A DNA stretch of 57,884 nt from positions 1 through 57,884 of the forward strand of contig NZ_JAHKPT010000016.1 in assembly GCF_018860635.1 (NCBI RefSeq), given 5' to 3'. Below, piece after piece: positions 1-8,299 of the stretch. The translations under genes were made by a program, and so were the position numbers. This DNA comes from Aliiglaciecola lipolytica. GTDB lineage: Bacteria > Pseudomonadota > Gammaproteobacteria > Enterobacterales > Alteromonadaceae. Each line of letters begins with the position of its first letter. Within the stretch, counting starts at the first letter, position 1. The notes under the pieces were generated by a model. The model saw only the letters and a list, made by a program, of their open reading frames with translations. It did not search any database and was not told the DNA's origin.

Positions 1-80
1 ACGGACGCTAAACAGTTGGCTAGCGCTCGTTCCTCGCAATTTTAGCCAACTATTTTTCGCCGCTTAGTAAGGCGTTAGAT
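1..80 (+). repeat. attC-like integron recombination site (left end cut by window)
   Basis: The right end is a consensus R' core site, GTTAGAT (74-80, pattern GTTRRRY), preceded by GCCGCTTAGTAAGGC, which resembles the right arm of Vibrio-type repeats. The centre is an inverted repeat, AGTTGGCTA (14-22) with TAGCCAACT (43-51). Its layout matches the site at 627-727 element by element: a ggac-like start, a short A-rich stretch, the ttggct/agccaa arms, then a T-run and GCC. Two related palindromic sites flanking a single small gene cassette are the signature of an integron array. The R'' end lies outside the window. Confidence 0.75.
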
Positions 81-335
81 TTAATAGTGGTAGCGAAGTT
101 GCGCTATTAGGATTGTATCTTCTTGATATTTATAAACGAGTCTATGTTCATCATTGATTCTGCGTGACCAATAACCTGAAAGGGCATGTTTTAAAGGTTC
201 TGGTTTACCAAGTCCTTCGTATGGTTCACGCTGAATATCTTTAATTAATGTATTAATCCTTTTTAAAATCTTTTTATCCGTAGTTTGCCAATACAGATAT
301 TGTTCCCATGCTTTCGTTGAGAAGGTTAATTTCAT
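81..335 (-). CDS. yoeB: YoeB-family toxin (ribosome-dependent mRNA interferase)
   Basis: This 84-residue protein has exactly the length of Escherichia coli YoeB. YoeB binds the ribosomal A site and cuts mRNA during translation. The expected catalytic residues are at the same positions: Glu46, Arg65, His83 and the C-terminal Tyr84 (the protein ends RYHY). The GYWSRRINDEHRLVY core is also typical. The start codon overlaps the antitoxin stop by 4 bases, so the two are translationally coupled. The stop codon directly abuts the R' core of the left attC site, so the cassette is tightly packed. The toxin looks intact. Confidence 0.95.
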   Translation of the reverse strand: MKLTFSTKAWEQYLYWQTTDKKILKRINTLIKDIQREPYEGLGKPEPLKHALSGYWSRRINDEHRLVYKYQEDTILIAQLRYHY

Positions 336-583
336 TCAAGCAATTCTCTGGGGGTACCATTCCCAGCCTCTAACTCAACTATCGATTCTATTAAGGCTCT
401 CGTGTTTGCTGGTGATCTGAGTAGGTAGGTAGTTTCTTGCATTGATTCATAATCATCTAATGACATCATCACAACAGGGCTTTCGCTCTTTCGTGTAATT
501 ATTACTGGAGCATGGTCGTCGCATACTTTTTCCATCGTTTTCGCTAGATTTGCTCTTGCAGCTGTATAACTCATTGCTTCCAT
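332..583 (-). CDS. yefM: YefM-family antitoxin (Phd/YefM)
   Basis: This 83-residue protein is the partner of the YoeB-like toxin. The N-terminal part (MEAMSYTAARANL) is the Phd/YefM DNA-binding and dimerisation region, which starts at the same place as E. coli YefM (M-R-T-I-S-Y), supporting the first ATG over the internal one at 574. The middle contains VVMMSLDDYESMQET and YLLRSPAN, which are near-diagnostic for YefM. The acidic C-terminal tail (about 55-83) is the toxin-wrapping segment in the family. YefM with YoeB normally represses its own operon; TGTAC repeats just upstream fit that. Confidence 0.95.
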   Translation of the reverse strand: MEAMSYTAARANLAKTMEKVCDDHAPVIITRKSESPVVMMSLDDYESMQETTYLLRSPANTRALIESIVELEAGNGTPRELLE

Positions 584-588
584 TTTTC

Positions 589-644
589 TGTACCTGTACT
601 TTATTCTGTACCAAAAGTATAATTAAACCTAACAAACAAATCAA
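589..644 (-). promoter_or_regulatory. yefM-yoeB promoter with TGTAC operator repeats
   Basis: On the minus strand there is a -35 element TTGATT (644-639), a 17-base spacer and a -10 element TATACT (621-616). Three TGTAC half-sites follow at 607-611, 595-599 and 589-593 (plus-strand coordinates), between the -10 and the antitoxin start. YefM-YoeB complexes are known to bind TGTACA-type palindromes. The -35 and the spacer lie inside the right attC site, so the site supplies part of the promoter. Confidence 0.6.
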
Positions 645-727
645 CAAGGACTAAAAATGTTTGGCTCGGCTCACTTCGTTCGCTAGTATAGCCAAACGTT
701 TTTAGCCCTTTATTTGAAGCGTTGGTA
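627..727 (+). repeat. attC-like integron recombination site
   Basis: The site starts with a consensus R'' core, ACCTAAC (627-633, pattern RYYYAAC), and its left arm (about 630-652) closely resembles the left arm of Vibrio cholerae repeats as I recall them. The central inverted repeat is GTTTGGCT (659-666) with AGCCAAAC (690-697), extended imperfectly outwards (ggactaaaaat with gtttttagccc). The right core is GTTGGTA (721-727), one base off GTTRRRY. The site is about 101 bases long, within the attC range. Degeneracy of the right core and absence of a further site suggest this is the last site of the array. Confidence 0.75.
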
Positions 728-1023
728 TGACTCCCTTTGTCAATAAAAACCGAGTATCTCCCTGACATTTTTTCGGTCCATAATTAGTTATTCTTTCACT
801 CAAATAAATTGAACTAACGCACTGAATGAGGCAGTAATGTTGTCGGTTGGTATGCTGGTATCCGAAGGTTACTTATTCAGTGAATAAACAGAGCTGACCT
901 TACTCGTTTTGTCCCGCGCCGGTCACCGGTAGCACCTTCTCATCAGTCTATGCTCGTGGATCAATCACCTATTGATTCTGCCGCAATTCAATCTGGTAAG
1001 AAAACGAGTTAAAAAAACGCCAT
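728..1023. other. Intergenic region beyond the last attC-like site
   Basis: No open reading frame with family features was found here. Two weak inverted repeats are visible: CACTGAAT (820-827) with ATTCAGTG (875-882), and ACTCGTTTT (902-910) with AAAACGAGT (1001-1009). Neither has integron core sites. This stretch may be the junction between the cassette array and ordinary chromosome, or a degraded cassette. Confidence 0.3.
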
Positions 1024-1608
1024 TTATTTTGCCGAAATAAACACACCTTGGGTTTTGCCGTGTCCGGTGTCTTGGTCGTATTGTTTATTCTGTAGTTGGT
1101 AGAATTTTACGAGTTTGGCGACTTGTTTGCTGGCTTGGGATTTTAATTGGCTGCATTGAAAATGGGGAGGCATGCTTTTTAGTTTTCGTTCAATGCTTTC
1201 ACCAGCTTCAATCCAAATAGCCTGATGGCCTTTTTCGTGATCCAATAAAGCAGTGTAATAATCGTCAAAGGTTTGTTTTAAGCTTTCTGCTGCAGTTTTT
1301 CTGTTAGACATTTCGGGCATGGTATAAAGCCCCTCTAAATACACTTTGATGCCTACAAGTCGACATAGGTTGCCGCTAGTTTGTAATCCAAAAACCGGTG
1401 TTAACTGCCATTGAGTGCGACCGTGAAATAGTTGATTTTCTTTCACTACGGGGGAGTTTGCGCGCAATTCAATTTTAATTTGCGGTCGCGTCGTGGGGGC
1501 AATGGAATAGTGTTCGAACTTTTCAGTTAACACAACCTCAGAAAAAGCATTTAAGCTTGTAAACAGCAAGAAGCCGCAACTCACGCGCTTTATTCCAGCT
1601 AAAAACAT
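1024..1608 (-). CDS. DUF922-family predicted secreted Zn-dependent protease
   Basis: This is a 194-residue protein with an N-terminal signal peptide (KR near residue 8, hydrophobic stretch to about 20, then NAFSE). A HEKGH motif fits the HExxH zinc-binding signature of DUF922, described as predicted secreted Zn proteases. The surrounding DYYTALLDHEKGHQAIW pattern matches that family. The ATG at 1608 is preferred over the TTG three bases upstream, because a GGTGA ribosome-binding site lies 7 bases before it. The gene stands alone. The substrate is unknown and activity is inferred only from the motif. Confidence 0.7.
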   Translation of the reverse strand: MFLAGIKRVSCGFLLFTSLNAFSEVVLTEKFEHYSIAPTTRPQIKIELRANSPVVKENQLFHGRTQWQLTPVFGLQTSGNLCRLVGIKVYLEGLYTMPEMSNRKTAAESLKQTFDDYYTALLDHEKGHQAIWIEAGESIERKLKSMPPHFQCSQLKSQASKQVAKLVKFYQLQNKQYDQDTGHGKTQGVFISAK

Positions 1609-1827
1609 CAATAATTCACCGTAACATCAAACGAATAAACTCTAAATTACGGCTTTATAGCCTAGATTGAAAGAGGTTTACGCTGACTATCCACTAGCTT
1701 GCCATGAATAATTCCTTTTATTTAGCTTAAGATTGTTATCAACCTGACAAATGCTAATTAATTGTATAAAATTTAAACAGGGAAGGTGGTGGTAACACCA
1801 TCAATTTATAATGGAAAGGTTGATACT

Positions 1828-3249
1828 TTGAATACAGCTCGCACTAAAAGTAACCCTATGATTATGGTTAGCTTGATTGTCGCACTGCTACTTTTAATTG
1901 CGGCTATTGTGTATTCGAGTTCTAAACCCGCCACAGGACCAAAGGTCATCCATTTATCTTCAGGTGAATGGGCTCCGTATTCGGGAGAGTCTCTACCGCA
2001 AAAGGGAATTGCGAGTGTCATAGTCACCTCTGTATTTGAACAGATGGGCTATCGAGTCGATTTGCAATTTATGCCCTGGAGTATTGCCCAATCAAAAGCG
2101 GAATTGTCGCAGCAGGATAGTCAAATTCGAGGGACTTACCCTTATATCAAAACCGCAGAGCGAGAAAATCATTTTTACTTTAGTGAACCTATCATTGATG
2201 TTCCTAACGGGATTTTCTTTCACCTGAAACATACCCCACAGGCGGCCAACATTAGCGAACCGTCTGAGTTACAAAATTATGCGGTAATCACCTTGGCAGG
2301 TTACGAATACACACCTAGATTGGGACAGTATATTCCTAACAATACCTGCAATTTCAAAGATACGCTTCAGGGCTTTGAAATACTTGATGCTAACCAAAAC
2401 TGGATACTGATTAGCGAAAAAAAGTTAACTCAAAGACAATTAGTTGAAGTAGCTAGTAGCGCAGAAGCAAAAAGGTTGAAGCTGACCGAAAGGGTACTTC
2501 AGGTTAAACAAGTGAACCCATTTCACTACAACCAAATAGATCCTCAACATTCTCAACCCCTTTATGCTTATCAATCAAGTGAACAGCAATTTCACTCAGG
2601 CAGTGAGTTAATCGAGAATAGTAATCTAATTGTTACCCCTGATGTCGCGTCTAAAACAGCAATAAAATCGAATCAGCCCACAGTTTGTCAAATGCCGATT
2701 AACACCGCGTTAATATGGCTGGCTTATACCTCTAAGCCTAAAGTTTTCATTGAATCTCAGCAAGTCGGTGAAACCTTATTAACCCAGTCGATGCCAACGT
2801 TATCGGCAAAAATAGGCTTTGCAAAATACGTTGATTATGTGCCGCATAGCGTGATGTTTTCTAAAAATAATCCGAATAATCTCTCACTTAGAAATCAGTT
2901 TAACCAGGTTCTAGATAATCTAAAAAGTAATCCGCAGGCCTATGACAGCTTGTTGACGCAAGTTGCAAATGAAATTGATATGGCTGATTCAGTGAAATTG
3001 GTATCAACTGGTGGTAGTGCCCTTGTAGAAGGGCAGCGGTATGATCCTCAATCAAATCGTTGTTCGCCAACCGAAGTATTTACCTTTCCAAAAGGAAGCA
3101 AAGCGTTGGTGCGTCAATGGCCTGAAATTTTCTTAAATAACGCACGCATACTCACACAGCAGAAAGTCATTGCCAGTGTGTTAAATGGTCCATTGGCGTC
3201 AAAAACCACTTTATATTGTTTTGAGCCAACCGCTGTGCAACTACAATAA
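1828..3249 (+). CDS. Membrane-anchored substrate-binding-protein-like (SBP family 3)
   Basis: One transmembrane helix (MVSLIVALLLLIAAIVY, about residues 12-28) is followed by a periplasmic region. Residues 43-115 (EWAPYSGESLPQKGIASVIV to YPYIKTAERENHFYFSEPI) match the start of family 3 solute-binding domains, where a ligand is clamped between two lobes. A long middle and a conserved-looking C-terminal part follow that I do not recognise. A reading frame opens with GTG at 1786, but TTG at 1828 has a GGAAAGG site 8 bases upstream and gives a normal N-terminus, so it is preferred (473 residues). No permease or ATPase is adjacent. The next gene is another anchored binding-protein-like protein 19 bases downstream, probably in the same operon. 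Confidence 0.55.
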   Translation: MNTARTKSNPMIMVSLIVALLLLIAAIVYSSSKPATGPKVIHLSSGEWAPYSGESLPQKGIASVIVTSVFEQMGYRVDLQFMPWSIAQSKAELSQQDSQIRGTYPYIKTAERENHFYFSEPIIDVPNGIFFHLKHTPQAANISEPSELQNYAVITLAGYEYTPRLGQYIPNNTCNFKDTLQGFEILDANQNWILISEKKLTQRQLVEVASSAEAKRLKLTERVLQVKQVNPFHYNQIDPQHSQPLYAYQSSEQQFHSGSELIENSNLIVTPDVASKTAIKSNQPTVCQMPINTALIWLAYTSKPKVFIESQQVGETLLTQSMPTLSAKIGFAKYVDYVPHSVMFSKNNPNNLSLRNQFNQVLDNLKSNPQAYDSLLTQVANEIDMADSVKLVSTGGSALVEGQRYDPQSNRCSPTEVFTFPKGSKALVRQWPEIFLNNARILTQQKVIASVLNGPLASKTTLYCFEPTAVQLQ

Positions 3250-3268
3250 AGTTTGTTACGGAGAACCT

Positions 3269-4510
3269 ATGAAACGTAAAAAAAACAGTAGTTTTTTATC
3301 AAAATCGGCACCTTACTTACTGACAATATATTGTTTGGCGGTGCTATTATTCTTTCTTGCTGAGTTAAAGCTCTTTGGCCTTGACGAATATTTGAGGGCC
3401 ACCAATCAGGTATTGATCTTATTTGCATTGTTGATCATGCCATTTGTGATTATCAATATGCCGAGTTTTATTCAGTCACTCACCTTGAAGGTTTCCGATA
3501 AAGAGTTTCATGTTCAGCTCAATGAATTGGAATCAAATTTTAGTCAAACCATTGGACGGGTGCAGCAACAAGTCAGTACATCGGAGCAGTCATTCTGGCC
3601 AATACTGGCTGGAGAAGATGTATTGGCGTCAAAACGTCTGGAAGGGCCTAATCCGAAAATCATCATTGGCGCTAAAAATGACCTCTCTCAGATGTTTTTT
3701 ACAGAGCTTTTAGCGTTGGCTATAACCCATGAGAATTCACATATTGTCTGCGAAATACGTTATCCAAATGGTGATAGCATGCATAACTTCGCCGAACTTA
3801 AATACCGATGGCTGGATGTTTACATGGACTATACCGGTACCTGCCTGCAATATTTTAATATCCATCATAAAACCGAAACCGGCGGAATTAAATCACCAGA
3901 TGAGCTCACTGAGGAGTTAAATCAATATGGACAAGGGTTAGGCATTCAATGGTTACCTAATTTAGGTTGCAGCGAAGATTATTGTTTAGTTATGACCCCT
4001 GAATACGCTGAATCTGAAGAAATAATCAGTATTAGCGATTTAAAAACCAAAGGCGGTAAACTGACGTTTAGTGCAGATCCTGAATTTATGAACAGAAAGG
4101 ATTGCCTTTTAGGCTTGTTAGACTACGGTGTGAAATTCAAATCTGTTTTACCTTGCAGTGTTACCGATCGTTATTCAGCCAAAGAAAGTGGCGAAGCTGA
4201 AGTGTTTGTAGGTTACGAATCTGACCCACAAGTATCAAGAGGCGAAGTGACTATGCTAAAAGATACTGATCAGTTTTTTCCTCGTTATTTAGCTCAACCG
4301 TTAGTGTCAGCTGCGGTTTTGAAAAAATTTCCGGAGCTTGAAGCACGGCTGTTAATATTGCATGACTGCATGGATACAGAACAATTAAATGAGATTGTTG
4401 CCAAAATAGGAAATTCGAATAATGATCCTGTGCGAGCTAAAGAGGAAGCGAAAAAAATATTTAAACAGGCACTGAAAAAGCACCAACAAAAAAACACAAT
4501 GCAGATTTAA
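3269..4510 (+). CDS. Membrane-anchored OpuAC/ProX-like substrate-binding protein
   Basis: Two hydrophobic segments (about residues 13-33 and 45-65) precede a domain of about 300 residues. That domain follows the pattern of osmoprotectant-binding proteins (OpuAC/ProX/OsmF type): IIIGAKNDLSQMFFTELLA, YMDYTGT, GIQWLPNLG, a CLVM segment, ISDLKTKGGKLTFSADPEF, a GLLDYGVKF segment, then FFPRYLAQPLVSAAVL. The ATG at 3269 with GGAG 5 bases upstream is chosen over an upstream in-frame start at 3185. The family binds glycine betaine, choline or related compounds, but the ligand here cannot be told. The N-terminal double anchor, without a fused or neighbouring permease, is unusual. Confidence 0.6.
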   Translation: MKRKKNSSFLSKSAPYLLTIYCLAVLLFFLAELKLFGLDEYLRATNQVLILFALLIMPFVIINMPSFIQSLTLKVSDKEFHVQLNELESNFSQTIGRVQQQVSTSEQSFWPILAGEDVLASKRLEGPNPKIIIGAKNDLSQMFFTELLALAITHENSHIVCEIRYPNGDSMHNFAELKYRWLDVYMDYTGTCLQYFNIHHKTETGGIKSPDELTEELNQYGQGLGIQWLPNLGCSEDYCLVMTPEYAESEEIISISDLKTKGGKLTFSADPEFMNRKDCLLGLLDYGVKFKSVLPCSVTDRYSAKESGEAEVFVGYESDPQVSRGEVTMLKDTDQFFPRYLAQPLVSAAVLKKFPELEARLLILHDCMDTEQLNEIVAKIGNSNNDPVRAKEEAKKIFKQALKKHQQKNTMQI

Positions 4511-4542
4511 CGACTCTGTCATAAAACAATCAGACTCAATAC

Positions 4543-5445
4543 TCAAGATAACAGGGCGTTTGCGACCTTAGAGGTAGAAGACCGACCAAGCGCTTGCATT
4601 ATATTGTTTCCCGCATTCACTAGTTTTTCGATATCAATGCCGGTGTGTATACCCATACCATTTAGCATGAATACCACATCTTCAGTTGCAACGTTGCCAG
4701 AAGCGCCTTTTGCATAAGGGCAACCGCCTAAACCTGCCACCGCGCTATCGATGGTACTAATTCCTTGTTGCAACGCGATCAAAATATTGGCTAAAGCTTG
4801 ACCATAGGTATCATGAAAATGCACCGCAATTTTTTCCCTCGGAATAACCTGTTGAACGGCTTCTAACATCTTACTGGTTTTAATCGGTGTGCCAACACCA
4901 ATAGTGTCGCCAAGTGACACTTCATAACAACCCATAGCCAATAAATGTTGTGCAACCTCTGCTACTTTTTGCGGCGCGATATCGCCTTCATAGGGGCAAC
5001 CTAACACACAAGAAACATAACCTCGAACTGGCATGTTGTCTTTTTTAGCTTGCTCAACAATGGGAACAAAGCGCTCTAAACTTTCGGCAATAGAACAATT
5101 TATGTTTTTCTGTGAAAAGGTTTCAGAAGCCGCGCCAAATATAGCCACCTCATCCACATTTACCGATTTGGCATTGGTGTAACCTTGTAAGTTGGGAGTG
5201 AGCGCTGAATAGGTTATACCCGGTATTCGCGTTAACTCTCGAAATAATTGAGTACTATCAGCCATTTGTGGCACCCACTTAGGTGATACAAAGCTACCTG
5301 CTTCGATAAATTTTAAACCAGCCAGGGCCAAATCATCAATTAGCTGCAGTTTACTGGCTAAATCAATCAGTTGTTTTTCATTTTGTAGACCATCTCTGGG
5401 ACCTACTTCGACGATTTTAACCTGTGTTGGATAACTGCTTGTCAT
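4543..5445 (-). CDS. liuE: Hydroxymethylglutaryl-CoA lyase
   Basis: The protein cleaves HMG-CoA to acetoacetate and acetyl-CoA, the last step of the leucine route. It has the [14 protein letters not shown] start of the HMGL-like TIM barrel, the metal-binding HFHDTYGQA motif, and the active-site loop [14 protein letters not shown] with its catalytic cysteine. The start at 5445 is preferred over 5490: a GAGGAG site lies 7 bases upstream, and the start falls just after the liuD stop. The length (300) is normal. It is the last gene of the liuRABCDE operon. Confidence 0.95.
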   Translation of the reverse strand: MTSSYPTQVKIVEVGPRDGLQNEKQLIDLASKLQLIDDLALAGLKFIEAGSFVSPKWVPQMADSTQLFRELTRIPGITYSALTPNLQGYTNAKSVNVDEVAIFGAASETFSQKNINCSIAESLERFVPIVEQAKKDNMPVRGYVSCVLGCPYEGDIAPQKVAEVAQHLLAMGCYEVSLGDTIGVGTPIKTSKMLEAVQQVIPREKIAVHFHDTYGQALANILIALQQGISTIDSAVAGLGGCPYAKGASGNVATEDVVFMLNGMGIHTGIDIEKLVNAGNNIMQALGRSSTSKVANALLS

Positions 5446-5449
5446 AGGT

Positions 5450-7468
5450 TTACTCCTCGGCTTCAAAGTCGAGCAGCACAGCACCGCCATCTACAAGATC
5501 ACCGGCGACAAAATAAAATTCTTTGACCACACCTGCTTTTGGCGCTTTGATGGCGTGTTCCATTTTCATTGCTTCCATCACCATTAACGTTTGTCCTTTT
5601 TCTACTTCCTGATTAACCTCTACTAATTGCGCAACTATGGTGCCATTCATAGGAGCCGCAAACCCGCCATGGTGATCATCTGCGTCACTGAGACCTAAAT
5701 CTGCGGTATTGAGTTTACATTGGATGGCAAACTCTTTAGTAAATAGGGTCGTGAAGCCTTGATGGGGTTGCAGCTTCATCTGCAGATTTTGACCATTGAT
5801 AGTGACGTCAAAGTGATGGCCATCAAGTTTGCCAACACATTCAAAACAACCTTCAGATGTGCTGACATTAATGACTGTGAAACCTAATTGGTTGCATGGT
5901 AAATACTCAACTGTCACTTCGATACTCTGCTGTTGAATATCAACGCTTAGCACTTCTGTGAACCGTTCGTTCATGCGCCAGTGGTTCTGTGCATGCCAAG
6001 GCGAGTTTTTATTATATGAGACTGACGTTAAAGCCTGCCGTTGTAATATTAAGTAGGTTACTGCCGCTGGGGTTATTAGTTCATGTTGCAGGGCGTTTTT
6101 GACAAAAAGTTCAGACTCATGTTGTTCAATAAAGTGAGTAGTTAACTGTGCTTGTTTGAAGGCTGGATGAGTTGCCAAGTTGTACAGAAAATCAATGTTT
6201 GTAGTAACCCCGTCAACTTGATACACACTTAAGGCGTCAGCAAGTTTGCTAAGGGCTTTTTCACGATTTTGATCCCATACAATTAATTTCGCAATCATAG
6301 GATCGTAAAAGGGTGTTACTTCGTCACCTTCTATCACACCTGTATCAATTCGAACGTTATCCGTTTCTGTTGGGGGCGATAACCGACTTAACAAGCCAGT
6401 AGAGGGTAAAAATTGATTATTTGGATCTTCAGCGTAAATTCGCGCTTCAAATGCATGTCCATTTATACTTAGTTGGTCTTGTTGTAAGGGGAGAGGTTCA
6501 CCTTTGGCCACGCAAAGTTGCCATTCCACTAGATCTTGGCCGGTGATCATTTCAGTTACTGGGTGCTCTACCTGTAATCGAGTGTTCATTTCCATGAAGA
6601 AAAATTGGCCATCGGGTTCCAGCAAAAATTCTACAGTGCCTGCGCCAATGTAACCAATTGCTTGAGCGGCAGTTAAGGCTGCTTGACCCATTTGCTGGCG
6701 TAAGTCAGAAGTCATGCCTGGTGCAGGGGCCTCTTCAATGACTTTTTGATGGCGTCGTTGCACTGAGCAGTCTCGCTCAAACAAATAAACACCATTTTCA
6801 TGGCTATCGCAAAACACTTGGATTTCTACGTGACGAGGTTGCGCTAAGTATTTTTCAACTAGCATAATGTCATCACCAAAACCTGACATGGCTTCACGTT
6901 TTGCCGCATCCAATGCGTCGTAAAACTCATTGCTATGAGCGACTTGTCGCATGCCTTTACCACCACCGCCGGCAGCCGCTTTTAGCAGAACCGGATAGCC
7001 CATGTCATCGGCATGTTTTTTTAACAATTCTGGAGATTGATCATCACCGTGATAACCCGGTACTAGCGGAACGCCAGCTTGCTCCATTATATGCTTAGCG
7101 GCCGATTTGGAACCCATAGCTTCTATTGCCGCAACAGGTGGTCCAACAAAGATAATATTATGTTGTTCACATAAACGACAGAACTGTGAATTCTCTGATA
7201 AAAAACCGTAACCGGGATGAATCGCATCCACGTTTAGTTTAATTGCCGCGGCGATAATCAGCTCGCCTTTTAGATAACTATCACGGGTTGGCGCGGGGCC
7301 AAGTCTGACTGCTTCATCAGCCATTTTTACATGCTGCGCATTGATATCAGCATCGGAATAAACTGCAACGGTTTTAATGCCTAACAATTTGGCGGTTTTT
7401 ATAATTCGACAAGCAATTTCTCCGCGATTAGCGATAAGCAATTTGTCTATGTTTTTTAGGTCATTCAT
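5450..7468 (-). CDS. liuD: Methylcrotonyl-CoA carboxylase, biotin-carrying alpha subunit
   Basis: This 671-residue subunit carries out biotin carboxylation and carries the biotin. The order is biotin carboxylase N-domain ([13 protein letters not shown]), ATP-grasp ([25 protein letters not shown]), C-domain, a linker, and a C-terminal biotinyl domain with MEAMKME (biotinylated Lys about 634). With LiuB it converts 3-methylcrotonyl-CoA to 3-methylglutaconyl-CoA. The ATG at 7468 overlaps the liuC stop by 4 bases and is preferred over the in-frame ATG at 7483. Identity as the leucine enzyme rather than a propionyl or geranyl homologue rests on the liu operon. Confidence 0.93.
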   Translation of the reverse strand: MNDLKNIDKLLIANRGEIACRIIKTAKLLGIKTVAVYSDADINAQHVKMADEAVRLGPAPTRDSYLKGELIIAAAIKLNVDAIHPGYGFLSENSQFCRLCEQHNIIFVGPPVAAIEAMGSKSAAKHIMEQAGVPLVPGYHGDDQSPELLKKHADDMGYPVLLKAAAGGGGKGMRQVAHSNEFYDALDAAKREAMSGFGDDIMLVEKYLAQPRHVEIQVFCDSHENGVYLFERDCSVQRRHQKVIEEAPAPGMTSDLRQQMGQAALTAAQAIGYIGAGTVEFLLEPDGQFFFMEMNTRLQVEHPVTEMITGQDLVEWQLCVAKGEPLPLQQDQLSINGHAFEARIYAEDPNNQFLPSTGLLSRLSPPTETDNVRIDTGVIEGDEVTPFYDPMIAKLIVWDQNREKALSKLADALSVYQVDGVTTNIDFLYNLATHPAFKQAQLTTHFIEQHESELFVKNALQHELITPAAVTYLILQRQALTSVSYNKNSPWHAQNHWRMNERFTEVLSVDIQQQSIEVTVEYLPCNQLGFTVINVSTSEGCFECVGKLDGHHFDVTINGQNLQMKLQPHQGFTTLFTKEFAIQCKLNTADLGLSDADDHHGGFAAPMNGTIVAQLVEVNQEVEKGQTLMVMEAMKMEHAIKAPKAGVVKEFYFVAGDLVDGGAVLLDFEAEE

Positions 7469-8286
7469 GATTTTTCCCGCCATGCTGGTTGTCTTTTTTC
7501 CAAAAACGCAGCTAATCCTTCTTGACCCTCTGCTGACACCCGTGTTGTCGCAATACGTAAACTGGTTTTCTCAATAAGTTCTTGGTCCAGTTGTTCGTCT
7601 TTAATATCAAACACTAATTGCTTGGCAGCGGCTACTGCGACAGGCCCGTTATTGATTATTTGAGTGACCAATAAATCAACTGTTGAATTTAATTCTTCCT
7701 CGGTAACCGCTTCACTGACTAAGCCCAAACGACGTGCTCTGCGAGCAGAGAAAACTTCCGCAGTCATAAAATAGCGGCGTGCGACTCTATCGCCAATCGC
7801 ATCGATAACATAGGGGCTAATAGTCGCAGGTATCAAACCCAATTTAACTTCGCTTAAGCAAAATTTGCTTAAGCGGCTGGCAATGGCGATATCACAACAA
7901 GAAACTAATCCAACCGCACCACCAAATGCTGCGCCCTGAATTTTTGCAATAGTAGGTTTGGGCAGGGTGTAAAGAGTATGCAGCATATGCGCTAATGCAT
8001 TTGCATCCGCTAAATTTTCTTCATAACTAAAGTTAGCCATGCGCTTCATCCAGTTGAGATCCGCGCCAGCGCAGAAACTCTTGCCATTGGCTTGTAATAC
8101 CAGTACTCGCGCTTTGTCGTCTCTGGCCACCCGCTTAAAACAATCGGTAAGCAATGCAATAGTGTTATCGTCAAACGCATTGTGAACTTCTGGTCGGTTC
8201 AAGGTAATGGTCGCAACGCCGCGGGAATCAAGGGCGTAGATTACATCTTCTGAATGTGTTTGTAGGGTACTAGGAGTATTATTCAT
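7465..8286 (-). CDS. liuC: Methylglutaconyl-CoA hydratase (crotonase family)
   Basis: This is a 273-residue crotonase-fold enzyme that hydrates 3-methylglutaconyl-CoA to HMG-CoA. It shows VATITLNRPEVHNAFDD, the oxyanion-hole element SFCAGADLNWMKRM, and the second loop GAAFGGAVGLVSCCDIAIAS. The ATG at 8286 has an AAGGTGA site 8 bases upstream and is preferred over the longer frame opening at 8376, which would overlap liuB. It lies 13 bases downstream of liuB and overlaps liuD by 4 bases. Confidence 0.93.
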   Translation of the reverse strand: MNNTPSTLQTHSEDVIYALDSRGVATITLNRPEVHNAFDDNTIALLTDCFKRVARDDKARVLVLQANGKSFCAGADLNWMKRMANFSYEENLADANALAHMLHTLYTLPKPTIAKIQGAAFGGAVGLVSCCDIAIASRLSKFCLSEVKLGLIPATISPYVIDAIGDRVARRYFMTAEVFSARRARRLGLVSEAVTEEELNSTVDLLVTQIINNGPVAVAAAKQLVFDIKDEQLDQELIEKTSLRIATTRVSAEGQEGLAAFLEKRQPAWREKS

Positions 8287-8299
8287 AACGGAAATCACC

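Noticed and set aside
453-647. 64-codon frame antisense to the antitoxin and its promoter
   Set aside because: It overlaps the promoter and yefM in another frame and has no recognisable features.
902-1009. Inverted repeat ACTCGTTTT/AAAACGAGT as a third attC site
   Set aside because: The arms are almost 90 bases apart and no RYYYAAC or GTTRRRY cores with the right internal arms are present.
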